Origin: Heterohyrax brucei
Taxonomy: Eukaryota > Chordata > Mammalia > Hyracoidea > Procaviidae
Assembly: GCA_028571685.1 (NCBI GenBank)
Contig: CM053141.1
Location: 70,355,833-70,419,832 of the forward strand
Length of the DNA: 64,000 nt
Direction: 5' to 3'
This document shows, one piece after another, positions 32,440 through 42,439 of this stretch. The translations under genes were made by a program, and so were the position numbers. Within the stretch, counting starts at the first letter, position 1; every line of letters begins with the position of its first letter. Under the pieces are notes generated by a model that saw only the letters and a list, made by a program, of their open reading frames with translations, was not told the DNA's origin and did not search any database.

Positions 32440-32740
32440 CGTGGAACAAAATACTGCCCAGCTGTAGACTGTCCTCATGATCAACCGGGAATTAGAACTC
32501 TGTGATCCATAGGTTTTCACTGACTGGTTTTTGATGGTAGAGTCAGGACTTTTGTTCTAGTCCTTCTTATTCCGGAAGTTCTCCTGAAATCTGTTTAGCA
32601 TCATAGCAACACTCAATCCACTGCTGGCTGAGGAGCGGTGGCTGTTTCTGACGTGCTCTGGTAGGGTTTGAATTGAGTCTTCTAAGTGAACGGTGAGGAG
32701 AATGCTAGCAGTGAATCACCAGTGGCACCCTGCATTTCCT
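32440..32740 (-). mobile_element. tRNA-Gly-headed SINE, antisense
   Basis: It shares with 7405-7735 the RTE-like far end ('tactgcccagctgtagactg'), the body ('tctcctgaaatctgtttagc', 'atcatagcaacac') and a degraded tRNA-Gly end ('ggtagggtttgaattgagtc'). The two copies define the family inside this window. Confidence 0.6.
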
Positions 32741-32769
32741 TAGACTCAAGGAATTTCACACCACAACCA

Positions 32770-32880
32770 TACTGTAGGTGAGGAAACTGGAGCACAATGA
32801 AGCAGATCACTCAAATTTACACAGCTAGCTAGCATCTGAGCTAACTTTCAGTCAATGTGGTTTATACTACATGATCTTTA
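32770..32880 (-). mobile_element. MIR fragment, antisense
   Basis: 'gtaggtgaggaaactggagc' followed by 'atttacacagctagctagca' is the antisense MIR core. Confidence 0.7.
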
Positions 32881-33945
32881 AGAAGTGTTTGTTTTTAAAA
32901 AGTCTGTTAGGACCTCATACCTATTATGCTTCCATGAGTTCTCAGAATCCAATAAGTATCATTATTTTTTGGAGTCATGGATCATGTAGAATCAAGTGCA
33001 GGATTTTGTACAGTTTCTGGTTGTATCAGCTTAGTCCAGCTTACACCTTGGTTTAGATCAGTGAGGCAAACCTTACAGGAAGACACAAGTTCCTAATTTT
33101 ATGGAGTTCCTAAGCATTAATCAACATGTTCCAGGGGATTCTTAGAATTTCTTTGGGCCTGCCAGTGCACTGAGAATAACCATGGCAAGGATGCTCTCCA
33201 GGAGCCCAGGCACTGCCAGCTGTTTTTTGAAAAGCTGAGCAGGGATAGAATCAGATGCTTGCTACCAGGCTGACAGCTGGAGTGCTACTTATTGATGAGA
33301 AGCAGGGCAGAAAGGCTGTCATTTCACCTGTGTGTACTTTGAGCTCAAAGCAATGCTCTAGCTCTCTGTGCAGAGCTCCTGGTATCACCTGTCTTTAGGA
33401 CAGCTTTCAAGTCTCCTTTCCTGTTACCTTGTGCATATGGTAAGAACACAATGCTGAAGGAAATCCAAGTGATACAGAAACAAATGGAACCTTTCAACAA
33501 TTTGAACCAAAGCATTACTCTGTGGTTTCGGTATGACAGAAGTATTAACTTAGGTAATTGGGATTCGTTCAGGAATAGACCACCTGGAAACTCAGTGAAA
33601 CAGTAGTTTGCAGTAAGTTTCTAATCATTGCCATCTATTCTTTATTCTTTGCCTCTAATTTGCACATTCACTCTTTTATCCATCCTTTTGTCTTGAAATC
33701 TTCCTCCTTCAATCAGCCTTCTTTCCCTCTGTACTTTCCTCCCTCCTCCCTTCCTCTCTCTCTCTTTTTCTTTTTTCCTACCTGCGCCTTAGGCCTCCAG
33801 TGACACTTAGAGTCATTTCTTAGCTGTCTCACTAGCAGTGAGGAATGTAAGGGGTTGGTCCCTCACTGCACTATCACACTTCTCAAGATGTTCTTCAATA
33901 ATAACGAACTTCTCTTTATTCCAAGAAAGAATATTCAAGACTGTT
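32881..33945. other. Unique-looking sequence, no gene
   Basis: No named repeat is visible from about 33060 to 33620, apart from a pyrimidine-rich run at 33715-33785. Frames are short. The higher complexity here would suit conserved non-coding sequence, but nothing in the window can show that. Confidence 0.35.
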
Positions 33946-33949
33946 GGAT

Positions 33950-34400
33950 TAGTTTCCTATTGCTACTATACCAAATGACCACAAACTCAGAGGCTTAAAA
34001 TAATACTTTATTTCATAGCCCTGGAGGTCTGAATTCTTAAAATCAAGATGTTGGCAAGGCTGCATTCCTTCTAGTGAATCTGTTTTGCCTTTTTCCAGAT
34101 TTTAGAAGCTACCTGCATTTCTTGGCACTGGCTGCATTTCTAGGCTTGTGGTTATTTACTCTGTGTTCAAAGTCAGCAGCGTAACATCTGTTTCTCTCTG
34201 AACTTTTCTTCCAACTGTACATTTTTTTGTAACTCTGACCTTCCTAGTTCCTTCTTATAAGGACACTTGTGACTACATTGGGCTCATCTGGGTAATGCAG
34301 AATAACCTCTCCATCTTAAGATCCTTATTCAATTCCAAAAAGTCCCTTTTGCCATGGCATGTGCATGTCTTTGGGGGACCATTATTCTTGCTTTGTAATT
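33950..34400 (-). mobile_element. MaLR-type LTR-like repeat, antisense (tentative family)
   Basis: 'ggattagtttcctattgcta' and 'gaggcttaaaataatacttt' form the antisense LTR end; 'cttcttataaggacacttgt' and 'gactacattgggctcatctg' appear further in. This is the usual order in MaLR-type LTRs. Confidence 0.55.
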
Positions 34401-34664
34401 GTGCAGTTACAAAGGCCAGTGATTATTTCTAGAAACAAGTTACTGGCTTGAATATCTTCATTCATAGAATAAGTAATCTTGGATCCCCTTGTAACAATGA
34501 GCTGTTTCAAAAAGCACAGCTAATAAACGTATGGGTAGGGTCTTGCATAAAGGTAGGGTTATGGAATACTTTAGGAAAATTTAAGTTAAAAAAATAGTTT
34601 GGTTTAGGGGAAGCTGAGGCAGTAGCGTCATCAAATAGAACACCAAAAGAAACAAAATTCAAGG

Positions 34665-34835
34665 TTTCGTACTTGCTGTGGGACTGTCAACAAACATGTT
34701 TGCTTAACTATAAAATGGAAATATTAATTCTTCCCTTCTACAATTGTAGGATTGAATAAAATTACGTATATAATACACCTAGTATGGTACCTGGGCACAT
34801 AAAGGATTCTCTATTGAAGTTATTACTTTTACCAC
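34665..34835 (+). mobile_element. MIR fragment
   Basis: 'tataaaatggaaatattaat', 'aggattgaataaaattacgt' and 'tagtatggtacctgggcaca' trace the 3' half of MIR. Confidence 0.65.
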
Positions 34836-35470
34836 CTTCCTTAGTGATTAGCCTAGAGGTCAAGAATGTAATTACAGTGTAGCTGAAAGCAATTAGGTTG
34901 AGAGTAATCAAATGAATATTGAGCAATAGAATCTTAAAGTAAACTCAGAGGATACACCCATACAATCCAATGGGAACTGACAAAATCTATTTCTTCTCAT
35001 CTGACTTTAGTCTAATTACATTTTTACCCTGTAAATTGAATGAGAATGTATAAGGAAAGACTTGACCTGATTCACATGAGGAATCATAGAAACCAAATGG
35101 AATTTCTTCCATTCCCCCCAATTTATAGAAATAGACTCTTACAATTCAGCAGGCCACTAGATCCTGTTCAGAGACCTTCTCAATTAGTCTGCACTCCTTT
35201 CATTTTGTCTTTGCTTGAACACTTTCCACAATGAAAAGCCTACTACCTTTGAAGTAGTTCATTAGATTGTTGGCTGGTTCTTATCAGAAAGTTTCTCTTT
35301 ATGTTTAACAAAAAAAACAAAAACAAAAAAACCTTGCTTTCCTAAGCCTTCCCTCTTTTGATCCTAATTATGTTCTCTGAAAGTACAAAAGCCTAATACA
35401 GTTTTCATAAAGCAATCCAACAGTTCCATGCATCTTAGTCTTTTCTCCTCTACATTGGAATTCCAGAGTT
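34836..35470. other. No gene seen
   Basis: AT-rich, with a short A-rich tract (35310-35330). No repeat or gene is recognised. Confidence 0.4.
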
Positions 35471-35474
35471 TCTT

Positions 35475-35632
35475 CAACCGTTTGTCATTAAGTGATCAGC
35501 TGCTAACTAAGTTTGAGAGTTCAAAGCCAAGAACTGCTCCTTGGGTACCCTATTGGGGCAGTTCTACCTTGTCCTACAGGGCCACTGTAAGTCAGAATCG
35601 ATTTGATGGCGAGGAATTTTGTTCTAAGGTTT
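35475..35632 (+). mobile_element. AfroSINE
   Basis: Head remnant 'gtcattaagtgatcagctgc', middle 'actgctccttgggtacccta', tail 'cactgtaagtcagaatcgat'. Confidence 0.9.
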
Positions 35633-35819
35633 TCCTGATTCTTCTAGTTGTCCTTCTCTTCTTACTGTACTCCAGTTCATTAACGTCCATGTAAGGTTGT
35701 GTGACCGAGAGTTTAATACTCCCCAAGGGACTGGGTTAACGCATCGTATGCCGGAACTGTTAACCTATCACATAGATAACACTATTTTTTCATTGATAAG
35801 TTTGATTGCATTCAGCTTT

Positions 35820-36550
35820 TTTTGTGTGTGTACTTTCGATAAAGGTTTTCAAAGCAAATTAGTTTCTCATTAAAAATTAATTACATATATTGTTCTATGA
35901 CATTTCTTGGGAATGCCACTGCATACCAACACTCTCCTGTTCTTGACCTTGATTTCCCCATTACCAGCATTCCAGTTCACTCCTGTCTTCTTGTCCTTGC
36001 CCCTGGGTTGATGTACCACTTCATTCTGGTTTTGCTTTATGGGCTTGTCTAATCTTTTAGACGAATAGTGAACCTTAGCAGTGACTTCAATACTGAGTTA
36101 AAAGGGTTCGTGGGTACCATTGTTGGGTTCTCTCCAGCCTCTGCCAAATCAGTAAGTCTGGTCTTTTCGTTTATGTGTTAGAATTTTGGTCTACATTTGT
36201 CTTCAGCTTTGTCTGAGACCTGTATTATGATCCCTGTCAGATCAATCAGTGGTGGTAGCTGGGCACCACCTAGTTGTGCTGGACTCGGTCTGGTGGAGAC
36301 AGTGGTAATTGTGTCCATCAGTCCTTTGGGCTAATCTCTACCTTGTGTCTTTTGTTTTCTTCATTCTCTCTTGCTCCAGATGGGTTGAGGCTGGTGAAGT
36401 ATCTTAGATAGCCTCTCATAAAGCATTTAAGACCCCAGATTCTATTTACCAAAGTAGGATATAGAATATTTTATAAAATATATTATGCCAAGTGAGCTAA
36501 ATATTCCATGAGACATGGTCCCCATAGCCCTCAGCCCAGAATTTTGGTCC
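35820..36550 (-). mobile_element. L1 3' UTR fragment (afrotherian type), antisense
   Basis: A T-rich start (antisense A-tail side), then 'ctcctgttcttgaccttgat', 'ggtggtagctgggcaccacc', 'ttcattctctcttgctccag', 'ctcataaagcatttaagacc', 'taccaaagtaggatatagaa' and 'gccctcagcccagaattttg'. These match, as reverse complement, the 3' UTR of the L1 at 24321-25722. Confidence 0.75.
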
Positions 36551-36767
36551 CTTGGGGAGTATGGCTGTGTCTATGAAGCTTCCATGCCTCAGTCAAACTG
36601 TCATGGCTTCCCTGGTATTGTGTACTGTCTTATCCTTTACACAGTTACCACTTATCTACTGTCTACTTAGTGTTTCTCGTTCTCTACTTCTCTCTTACTT
36701 CATAAACATCAAAGATGGTTTATTTTTGTGTGTAAACCTTATTGTGAGTTTTACAATAGAAGACTAG

Positions 36768-36950
36768 ACATCATCTTTCAATTAGGAGACCTATTCCTTA
36801 ACATCATCTTTCAATTAGGAGCAATATTATAAAGAGAAACGAGAATAAATCTTTGAGATGTTAAGCTTTAGTATCCACACTAATCCCTATAGAGGGCTCA
36901 TAACTGCCTCACTCTACTACAGCAAACTCTGTCAGTCCTGGTCTAAGAAA
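36768..36950. repeat. Direct-repeat unit A (150 bp), with a short tandem start
   Basis: 36799-36949 is about 80% identical to 38101-38251. The opening words 'acatcatctttcaattagga' also occur once more just upstream at 36769-36788, so the start of the unit is locally duplicated. Family unknown. Confidence 0.85.
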
Positions 36951-37022
36951 CCAAGGTTGAGAGGGGAGAGTGTTGGTATGCAGTGGCATACCAACAGATT
37001 CATCCCTGTTGTGATACATGAG

Positions 37023-37053
37023 GTTTTGTTTTGTTTTGTTTTGTTTTGTTTTT
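37023..37053. repeat. (TTTTG)n microsatellite
   Basis: Six TTTTG units. Confidence 0.95.
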
Positions 37054-37077
37054 AAGTATTTGAGTAACACTGTACTT

Positions 37078-37487
37078 CAGGAAACTTTATGGCACAAAGG
37101 TTGAATTCTAGGTTGCTAACTGAAAGGTTGTCTATTTGAACCCATCCAACAGCTCCATGGCAGGAAGACCTGAGGATCTTCTTCAGTAATGACTGTTGTT
37201 GTTGTGTCCCACTGAGTTGATTCCAACTCACAGGGACCCTATAACAACCCTATAGGACAGAATAGAACTGCGCTGTGAGCTTTTCTAGGCTATAATCTTT
37301 ACAAGAACAGATCTCCAGGTCTTTTCTCCTGCAGAGTCACTGTAGGTTCAAATCATCAACCTTTCAGTTAGCAGTTGAGCACTTAACCATTGCATTACAG
37401 CCTAGTAAATTCTACGGGACAGTTCACCTCTGTGAGATGGGGTCACTACAAGTTGGAATCAGCTCAATGACACATAACACCAACAGC
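37078..37487 (+). mobile_element. AfroSINE (longer subtype) split by another SINE
   Basis: The outer copy runs 37078-37195 (head, then 'ggcaggaagacctgagga', 'cttcagtaatgact') and resumes at 37400-37485 ('tacagcctagtaaattctac', then tail 'ctacaagttggaatcagctc'). Confidence 0.85.
37193..37400 (-). mobile_element. AfroSINE nested in AfroSINE, antisense
   Basis: A complete antisense copy: 'ttgttgttgtgtcccactga', 'agttgattccaactcacagg', 'gatctccaggtcttttctcc', 'gttgagcacttaaccattgc'. It has a local duplication, 'ccctataacaaccctatagg'. Confidence 0.9.
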
Positions 37488-37489
37488 AC

Positions 37490-38100
37490 TATAATTGGGT
37501 TTATTCTGACCTTGCAGTCAACCAAATCCCCAGGCTCTTTGTAAATAAGTATTTGCTTTCCCTCATCCTTACCTGTCCATTTGATTTATTGTAATGTTCA
37601 TCACCCAATGTTGTAAAATGATAAAGATTAAATAAGTGACCCGGATCTTACTATACTGCTATCAGCAATGTGTAATTGTTCATGTTCCTTTCTATCCTTG
37701 CTTACAGGTTTATATAAAATGCATATCGTTTTAATTATAAACTAGATAATATTTTATATCCTGACTTTAAAGGCTAACATATTATCATAGTCCCCAGTTA
37801 CTACATTATTTTTTATGATTATACTTTAAAATAGCTACATCACATTCCATGGTAAGATTCACCATATTTACCTCACTGCTCCCATTCTCAGACATTAAGT
37901 TTGTTCTGTCATTGTACATACAATGTTTTTATTCCCTTTTGGGCATTCGTAATATGGTTATTGAAATCAAATACTTTTTTAATCAAAACCTTGATTTTAC
38001 ATTTCTCTATTGTAGATTTCTTCTTTTTTAGTTTTACTCCTGGATCCTGGGTCATACTTTCATGGGACTACTTATTCAGTGTCCCAGTGTCTTTGTGCTT
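37490..38100. other. AT-rich, possibly old L1M; no gene
   Basis: Text such as 'cacattccatggtaagattc' hints at an old L1M tail in antisense, but I cannot fix boundaries. Two overlapping 60-72 codon frames are Phe/Leu-rich chance frames. Confidence 0.3.
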
Positions 38101-38251
38101 AACATCATCTTTCAATTAGGAACAAATACTATAAAGTGAGAAGTGAGTAAATCTTTGAGACATTAAGCCTTAGAATCCGTATTAATCCCTAGGGAGAGCT
38201 CAAAATTGCCTCACCCTACTACAGCAAACTCTGTCAATACCAGTCTAAGAA
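38101..38251. repeat. Direct-repeat unit B (150 bp)
   Basis: Second copy of 36799-36949, same orientation, 1.3 kb downstream. Shared blocks include 'aacatcatctttcaattagg', 'taaatctttgaga', 'ctactacagcaaactctgtc' and 'gtctaaga'. Confidence 0.85.
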
Positions 38252-38321
38252 GTTCTACTTTCAGGGTAATCAGGTAGGCTACTTGCACCCCAGATGTTCC
38301 TTTCCTGATGCCTAGTTGGTG

Positions 38322-39025
38322 ATTCAAAGGAGCCCTGATGGCACAGTGTTTAAACACTCGCCTGTTAACCTGGTGGTTTGAACCTGTTGAGTGGTCCCAT
38401 GAGAGAGACTTGATGATCTGCTTTCACAGATTGATGTTGTTAGATGCCATCAAGTCAGTTCTGACACGTAGTGACCCTATGTGAGACAGAATTAAACCCT
38501 ACCTGGTCTTGCACCACCTTTGCAATTGTTTCTATGTGTGAACCCATTGTTGCAGGCACTATGTCAATCCATCTCATTGAGGATCTTTCTCTTTTTCGCT
38601 GACTCTCTATTTTACCAAGCATGATGCCCTTCTCCAGGAATGGATCTCTCCTGATAACATGTCCAAAGTGTATGACACATAGTCTTGCCATCCTTGAGTC
38701 TATGACATGCTCTGGCTGTACTTCTTCCAAGACAAATTTGGTCCTTCTTTTGGTAGTTTACAGTATATTTGATATTCTTTGCCAACACTACAATTCAAAG
38801 GTATCAATTCTTCTTCCATCTTGTTTATTCCTTGTACAGGTTAGCTTGCATATATAATTTAAAACATTATGGCTTGGGTCAGGTGCACCTAAGTCTTCAA
38901 GATGACATCTTTGCTTTCCAGCACTTTAGCACACAAAGATTATAGCTTAGAAAATTCTACAGGACAGTTCTATTCTGTTGCACAGAGTCACTATGAGTCA
39001 GAATCAACTCAGTGACACCTAGCAA
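38322..39025 (+). mobile_element. AfroSINE (longer subtype) split by an RTE
   Basis: The outer SINE runs 38322-38433 (head 'gagccctgatggcacagtgt', 'gacttgatgatctgctttca') and resumes at about 38936-39025 ('gattatagcttagaaaattc', 'cactatgagtcagaatcaac'). 'AGATT' occurs on both sides and may be what remains of the target duplication. Confidence 0.85.
38434..38932 (-). mobile_element. RTE LINE 3' end, antisense, nested in SINE
   Basis: Starting from its tail ('gatgttgttagatgccatca'), the copy covers the last 500 bp of the LINE. The minus-strand frame 38730-38455 keeps the ORF C-terminal words HFGHVIRRDPFLEKGIMLGK (about residues 22-41). It is a 5'-truncated insertion. Confidence 0.9.
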
Positions 39026-39029
39026 CCAT

Positions 39030-39225
39030 AGCTGATCCCTCAGGATTCATCGGGTATCGCATATGATTAAGTGCTGTAACCCATTCAGAGGTGCCTTGGA
39101 AGGCAGGCCTGGTGATCTGCTTACCAAATGTCACAGCCTTGAAACACTGTGGAGCACAGTACTACCTGGATATGCATGGGATCATTTATTGTCTGAGCTG
39201 ACTCAAGGCAACTAACAATAGTAAC
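39030..39225 (+). mobile_element. AfroSINE-related SINE, third subtype
   Basis: 'cagaggtgccttggaaggca', 'ggcctggtgatctgcttacc', 'gtggagcacagtactacctg' and the end 'gactcaaggcaactaacaat' match the subtype seen more clearly at 48433-48660. Confidence 0.75.
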
Positions 39226-39257
39226 AGATGATACCTGCAACCGATGAAGGACCAAAG

Positions 39258-39350
39258 TAAATTCTTTGGGGCAGGATCTGTGTCACTTACTATATTCCCA
39301 GTTTAGTGGATACAAAGCTCTCAGTGATTATTTATTAGTAGTATACAGAA
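39258..39350 (+). mobile_element. L2 3' end fragment
   Basis: 'tctttggggcaggatctgtg', 'actatattcccagtttagtg' and 'gtgattatttattag' follow the L2 tail. Confidence 0.55.
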
Positions 39351-39770
39351 TAAAAGAATATAGTTGAATATAAGACTACAATTTAAATCAACCTGTGGGA
39401 GATACCAGTCCATTCATACACTAACAAGTAAATTTCTGGTATTAGATCTGTTCTCTAGGTTTTACTGTGAAGAAAAAGAGGATGAAAACCATTCCAGTCC
39501 TATCTGAGAAAAGACAGTTATGAATGTATGACATATAACTTTGCCTGGGACCAGCTTTGTGCTTTATAAAACCAGACTGTTAGTAATATAGCTAATCAGA
39601 CACTAGGTATTTGTAGGGCTCATAGTTTCAGTACTAAAATGCATGGAATGCTTCTTGTGGTCTTATAATTTCTGACTGACCTCTTTGACATGTGTTGGTA
39701 CTACCAAAAAACAGAATTTACCCTCTATATTACCATAGAAATACCCGTGGAGGGGAAAACAATGATGAAT
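39351..39770. other. No gene seen
   Basis: AT-rich unique-looking sequence without a named repeat. Confidence 0.4.
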
Positions 39771-39805
39771 AATAAAGACTTGATGGAAGAAGAAGAAGAA
39801 GGAAG

Positions 39806-39970
39806 ACTAACATGTTGAGTCACTTTTGACTCATGGAGGCCACAAGAGTGTCCAAGTAGAATTACAATCCATAAAGTTTACAATGTCTGGAAAGAGTGGC
39901 ATACATGGTTTGTGCTCAGTTACTGACCTACAGGTGGGCAGTTTTCTAAACCACCAGTACTACCAGAGAA
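39806..39970 (-). mobile_element. AfroSINE, antisense, diverged
   Basis: 'gttgagtcacttttgactca', 'atccataaagtttacaatgt' and 'ctaaaccaccagtactacca' give tail, extra block and head. It is the first of a tandem group up to 40660. Confidence 0.75.
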
Positions 39971-40049
39971 GAAAAGCCTGACAATATGCTTCTGTAAAAG
40001 ATAACTTTATTATTATTATATTATTATCATTATTATTAAAAAGTCTGTT

Positions 40050-40241
40050 GAGCTGTTCTACTCTAAGATGCCTGGCTTTGCAATGAGTCAGAATGGACTC
40101 TATGGCAATGAGTTTTTTGTTCGTTTGTTTACTCTCACAGATGTAGGTCAACAGGCCTTTTTTTGCAGTGTTGCTGAGTGGATTTGAACCCCTAATATCT
40201 GGTTAGTAGCTGAGTGCAAACCATTTGTGCCACTCAGGGAC
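40050..40241 (-). mobile_element. SINE pair: sense tail followed by antisense head
   Basis: A sense tail ('gcaatgagtcagaatggact', 'ctatggcaatgagttttttg') is followed by an antisense part ('gttgctgagtggatttgaac', 'gtgccactcagggacatta'). These are two incomplete copies, so the block as a whole has mixed orientation; the strand given is that of the second. Confidence 0.65.
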
Positions 40242-40256
40242 ATTAAAGACTTGATG

Positions 40257-40463
40257 ACGGTGCTGTTAGGTGCTACGTCTAGGCAATTTTGACTCAAGCA
40301 ATCCCATGTGATAGAATAGAAAAAGCCCTATAGAATTTTCTAGACAGCAGTCTTTACAGGAGCAGATTGTCAGGTCTTTCTCCTGTAGAGTCGCTGAGTG
40401 GATTTGAACCACCAACCTTTTGGTTACCAGCTCAGCACTTAACCATCACACTACCAAGGCTCC
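40257..40463 (-). mobile_element. AfroSINE, antisense, flanked by target repeats
   Basis: A complete antisense copy of the longer subtype: 'gtctttacaggagcagattg', 'gagtggatttgaaccaccaa', 'agctcagcacttaaccatca'. 'TTAAAGACTTGATG' flanks it on both sides (40243-40256 and 40464-40477). Confidence 0.95.
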
Positions 40464-40471
40464 TTAAAGAC

Positions 40472-40650
40472 TTGATGTTGTTGTAGTTGTGTGCCATTGT
40501 GTCAATTCCAACTCATAGTGACCATGTATAAGCGAGTAGAAATTTTCCCTAGAGTTTCCTAGGCTACAAATCTTTATAGAAGCAGATTATCCAGTCATTC
40601 CTCTTGTAGAGCCATGGATGGGTTCAAAATGTGGTGCTTGCAGTTAACCT
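40472..40650 (-). mobile_element. AfroSINE, antisense
   Basis: 'gtgccattgtgtcaattcca', 'actcatagtgaccatgtata', 'aatctttatagaagcagatt', 'gtgcttgcagttaacct'. It is cut by the (CT)n tract. Confidence 0.9.
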
Positions 40651-40698
40651 CTCTCTCTCTCTCTTTCTCTAAGCATTCTGTGTGTGTGTGTGTGTGTA
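40650..40698. repeat. (CT)n and (TG)n microsatellites
   Basis: CT dinucleotides at 40650-40670 are followed by TG dinucleotides at 40679-40697. Confidence 0.95.
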
Positions 40699-41179
40699 TC
40701 ACCAGTCCTTCTTTAATGAAGAACTAGCAAGGTACGGATGGTAGACTGAAATCCTCTCTCCATATTCTCTACTCAGGTCAGGGCCTGACCTAGGTGAGAA
40801 AGAAAATTAGGGTGACCAGTCATTGCAGTTTGACCGAGATTGTCCCAGATTTAGCACTGAAAATTCCATGTCCCGAAAAACCCTGAGTCATGGACAACCA
40901 GTGCAGTTGATAACCTTAACCCAGGAGAGATACCTTGAGCAGAGCTTCTAAGAATTAAATTGGAAAGAGGCAAAATAGCTCTAGTTAGCTGCACCTCTGT
41001 CTTGGCCATAGCCCTTGGCATTGACTAGTGACAGCTGAGAGGAAGTTTTTTTACTTGCCTCGTTGATTCCAGTTGGCCCTCTACAAAGACTGAGTCATAG
41101 TCCTATACGGTGTGCCATGAGAACTAACTTGATCCAAACCTCTCGTCCATCCTGACTTGTGGTGATGACTTTTTGTGGC

Positions 41180-41490
41180 CCCAGTACCTATGGATATGAT
41201 CTTATTTGGAAATAGGGTTTTGCTTTTGTTATGTTACTAAGGCCATACCAGTATGGGATGAATACTGAAGCTAGTCATACATATGAGGAATACATATCTT
41301 GTGGGACTTGTCTACAAGTCTAGGAACACCAAGAAAGCACAGAATGCCTGGGACTACTGAGAAGGAAGGGATCAACACAACTGAGACCCAGCCTCGGACT
41401 TGTATCCTCCAGAACTGTGAGAAAACAAATTTTTGTTTTTTAAAAGCCACCTACCACTTGTGGTAGTTGTGTTACAGCAGTGCTAGCAAA
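41180..41490 (+). mobile_element. MLT1-like MaLR LTR
   Basis: 'gatcttatttggaaataggg', 'actaaggccataccagtatg', 'atcctccagaactgtgagaa' and 'taaaagccacctaccacttg' occur in the order expected of MLT1-type LTRs in sense orientation. Confidence 0.75.
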
Positions 41491-41517
41491 TGAATATACC
41501 TGTCAGTATGGTCAACA

Positions 41518-41690
41518 AAGAGCCCTGGTGGTACAGTGGTTGAGAGCTCAGTTTTGGACCAGAAGGTTGGTGGTTCAATTCCCTCAGCTGCTCCTTGGAA
41601 ACCCTAGGGAGCAGTTCTGCTCTATCCTGTAGCATCACTATGAGCCAGAATTGACTGGATGGCATTGGGCTTGGTTTGGTTTTTGGGGTT
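41518..41690 (+). mobile_element. AfroSINE, full length
   Basis: Head 'gagccctggtggtacagtgg', middle 'gctgctccttggaaacccta', tail 'cactatgagccagaattgac', then 'ttggtttggtttttgggg'. Well preserved. Confidence 0.95.
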
Positions 41691-41964
41691 CTGGAGAACA
41701 AATGATTACTTCTAGAAATCACCTTTCGATGTAAATGCCACTGCAGATTAACTCATTAGCATTACTATTCATATCTGAATGGTTAACAACATCAAACCAT
41801 TGCTTACAGCTGGATTTTGGAACTAAAGGAGAGAAGATAGGTTTGTTTTGATGCCATCAACCATAAGTAGAGTGTCTGGAAGTGGTGCCTGAGTAGGTTA
41901 ATCATGGCATATTTGGGCCACCCAAGACTGTAAAAGGCATGGGTTGCACGGAAAAGAGTGGACA

Positions 41965-42430
41965 GGGACTTTATTTACTTTTGTTGTTATTGCTGAAAAC
42001 ATACATAGCAAAACACAGACCCATTCAATAGCTTCTATACGTACAACTCATTGACATTTATTATGTTCTTCAAGTTGTGCAACCATTCTTACTCTTATTT
42101 TCTGAATTTTGTCTCCACCCTTAGCATAAATTGACTGCTTGCTAAGCTTCCTGTCTAACCCTTCAATTTCCTGTTGTCAGTTTGACTCCCTGTAGGTCAT
42201 TCTTTAAGAGAGCACAACATGGCAGGCATTCTTTACTAACTAAGCTAAAATATTGTTTGTTTAAAGAAGACTTCAGGGAATATGTTTGGAGTCTGTGAGA
42301 ATTTGAAATTCGGTTGTTTATTTTCTCCTTTTAGATCGGGATTCTTCTACAGAATCTCAGATCAAAGTGGAACCAATTCTTTATCATCCAACTGATGGCT
42401 TATGTTGCCTCTTCTTTAGGTTCCAGAATA
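41965..42430 (-). mobile_element. L1 3' UTR fragment (afrotherian type), antisense
   Basis: 'gctgaaaacatacatagcaa', 'cttcaagttgtgcaaccatt', 'ctttaagagagcacaacatg', 'gtctgtgagaatttgaaatt' and 'gattcttctacagaatctca' form a second L1 3' UTR subtype. Confidence 0.65.
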
Positions 42431-42439
42431 AAGATACTT

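Noticed and set aside
39030-40660. CRISPR-like array suggested by regularly recurring motifs
   Set aside because: The recurring units are SINEs and their target duplications in a mammalian genome; spacing and repeat structure do not fit CRISPR.
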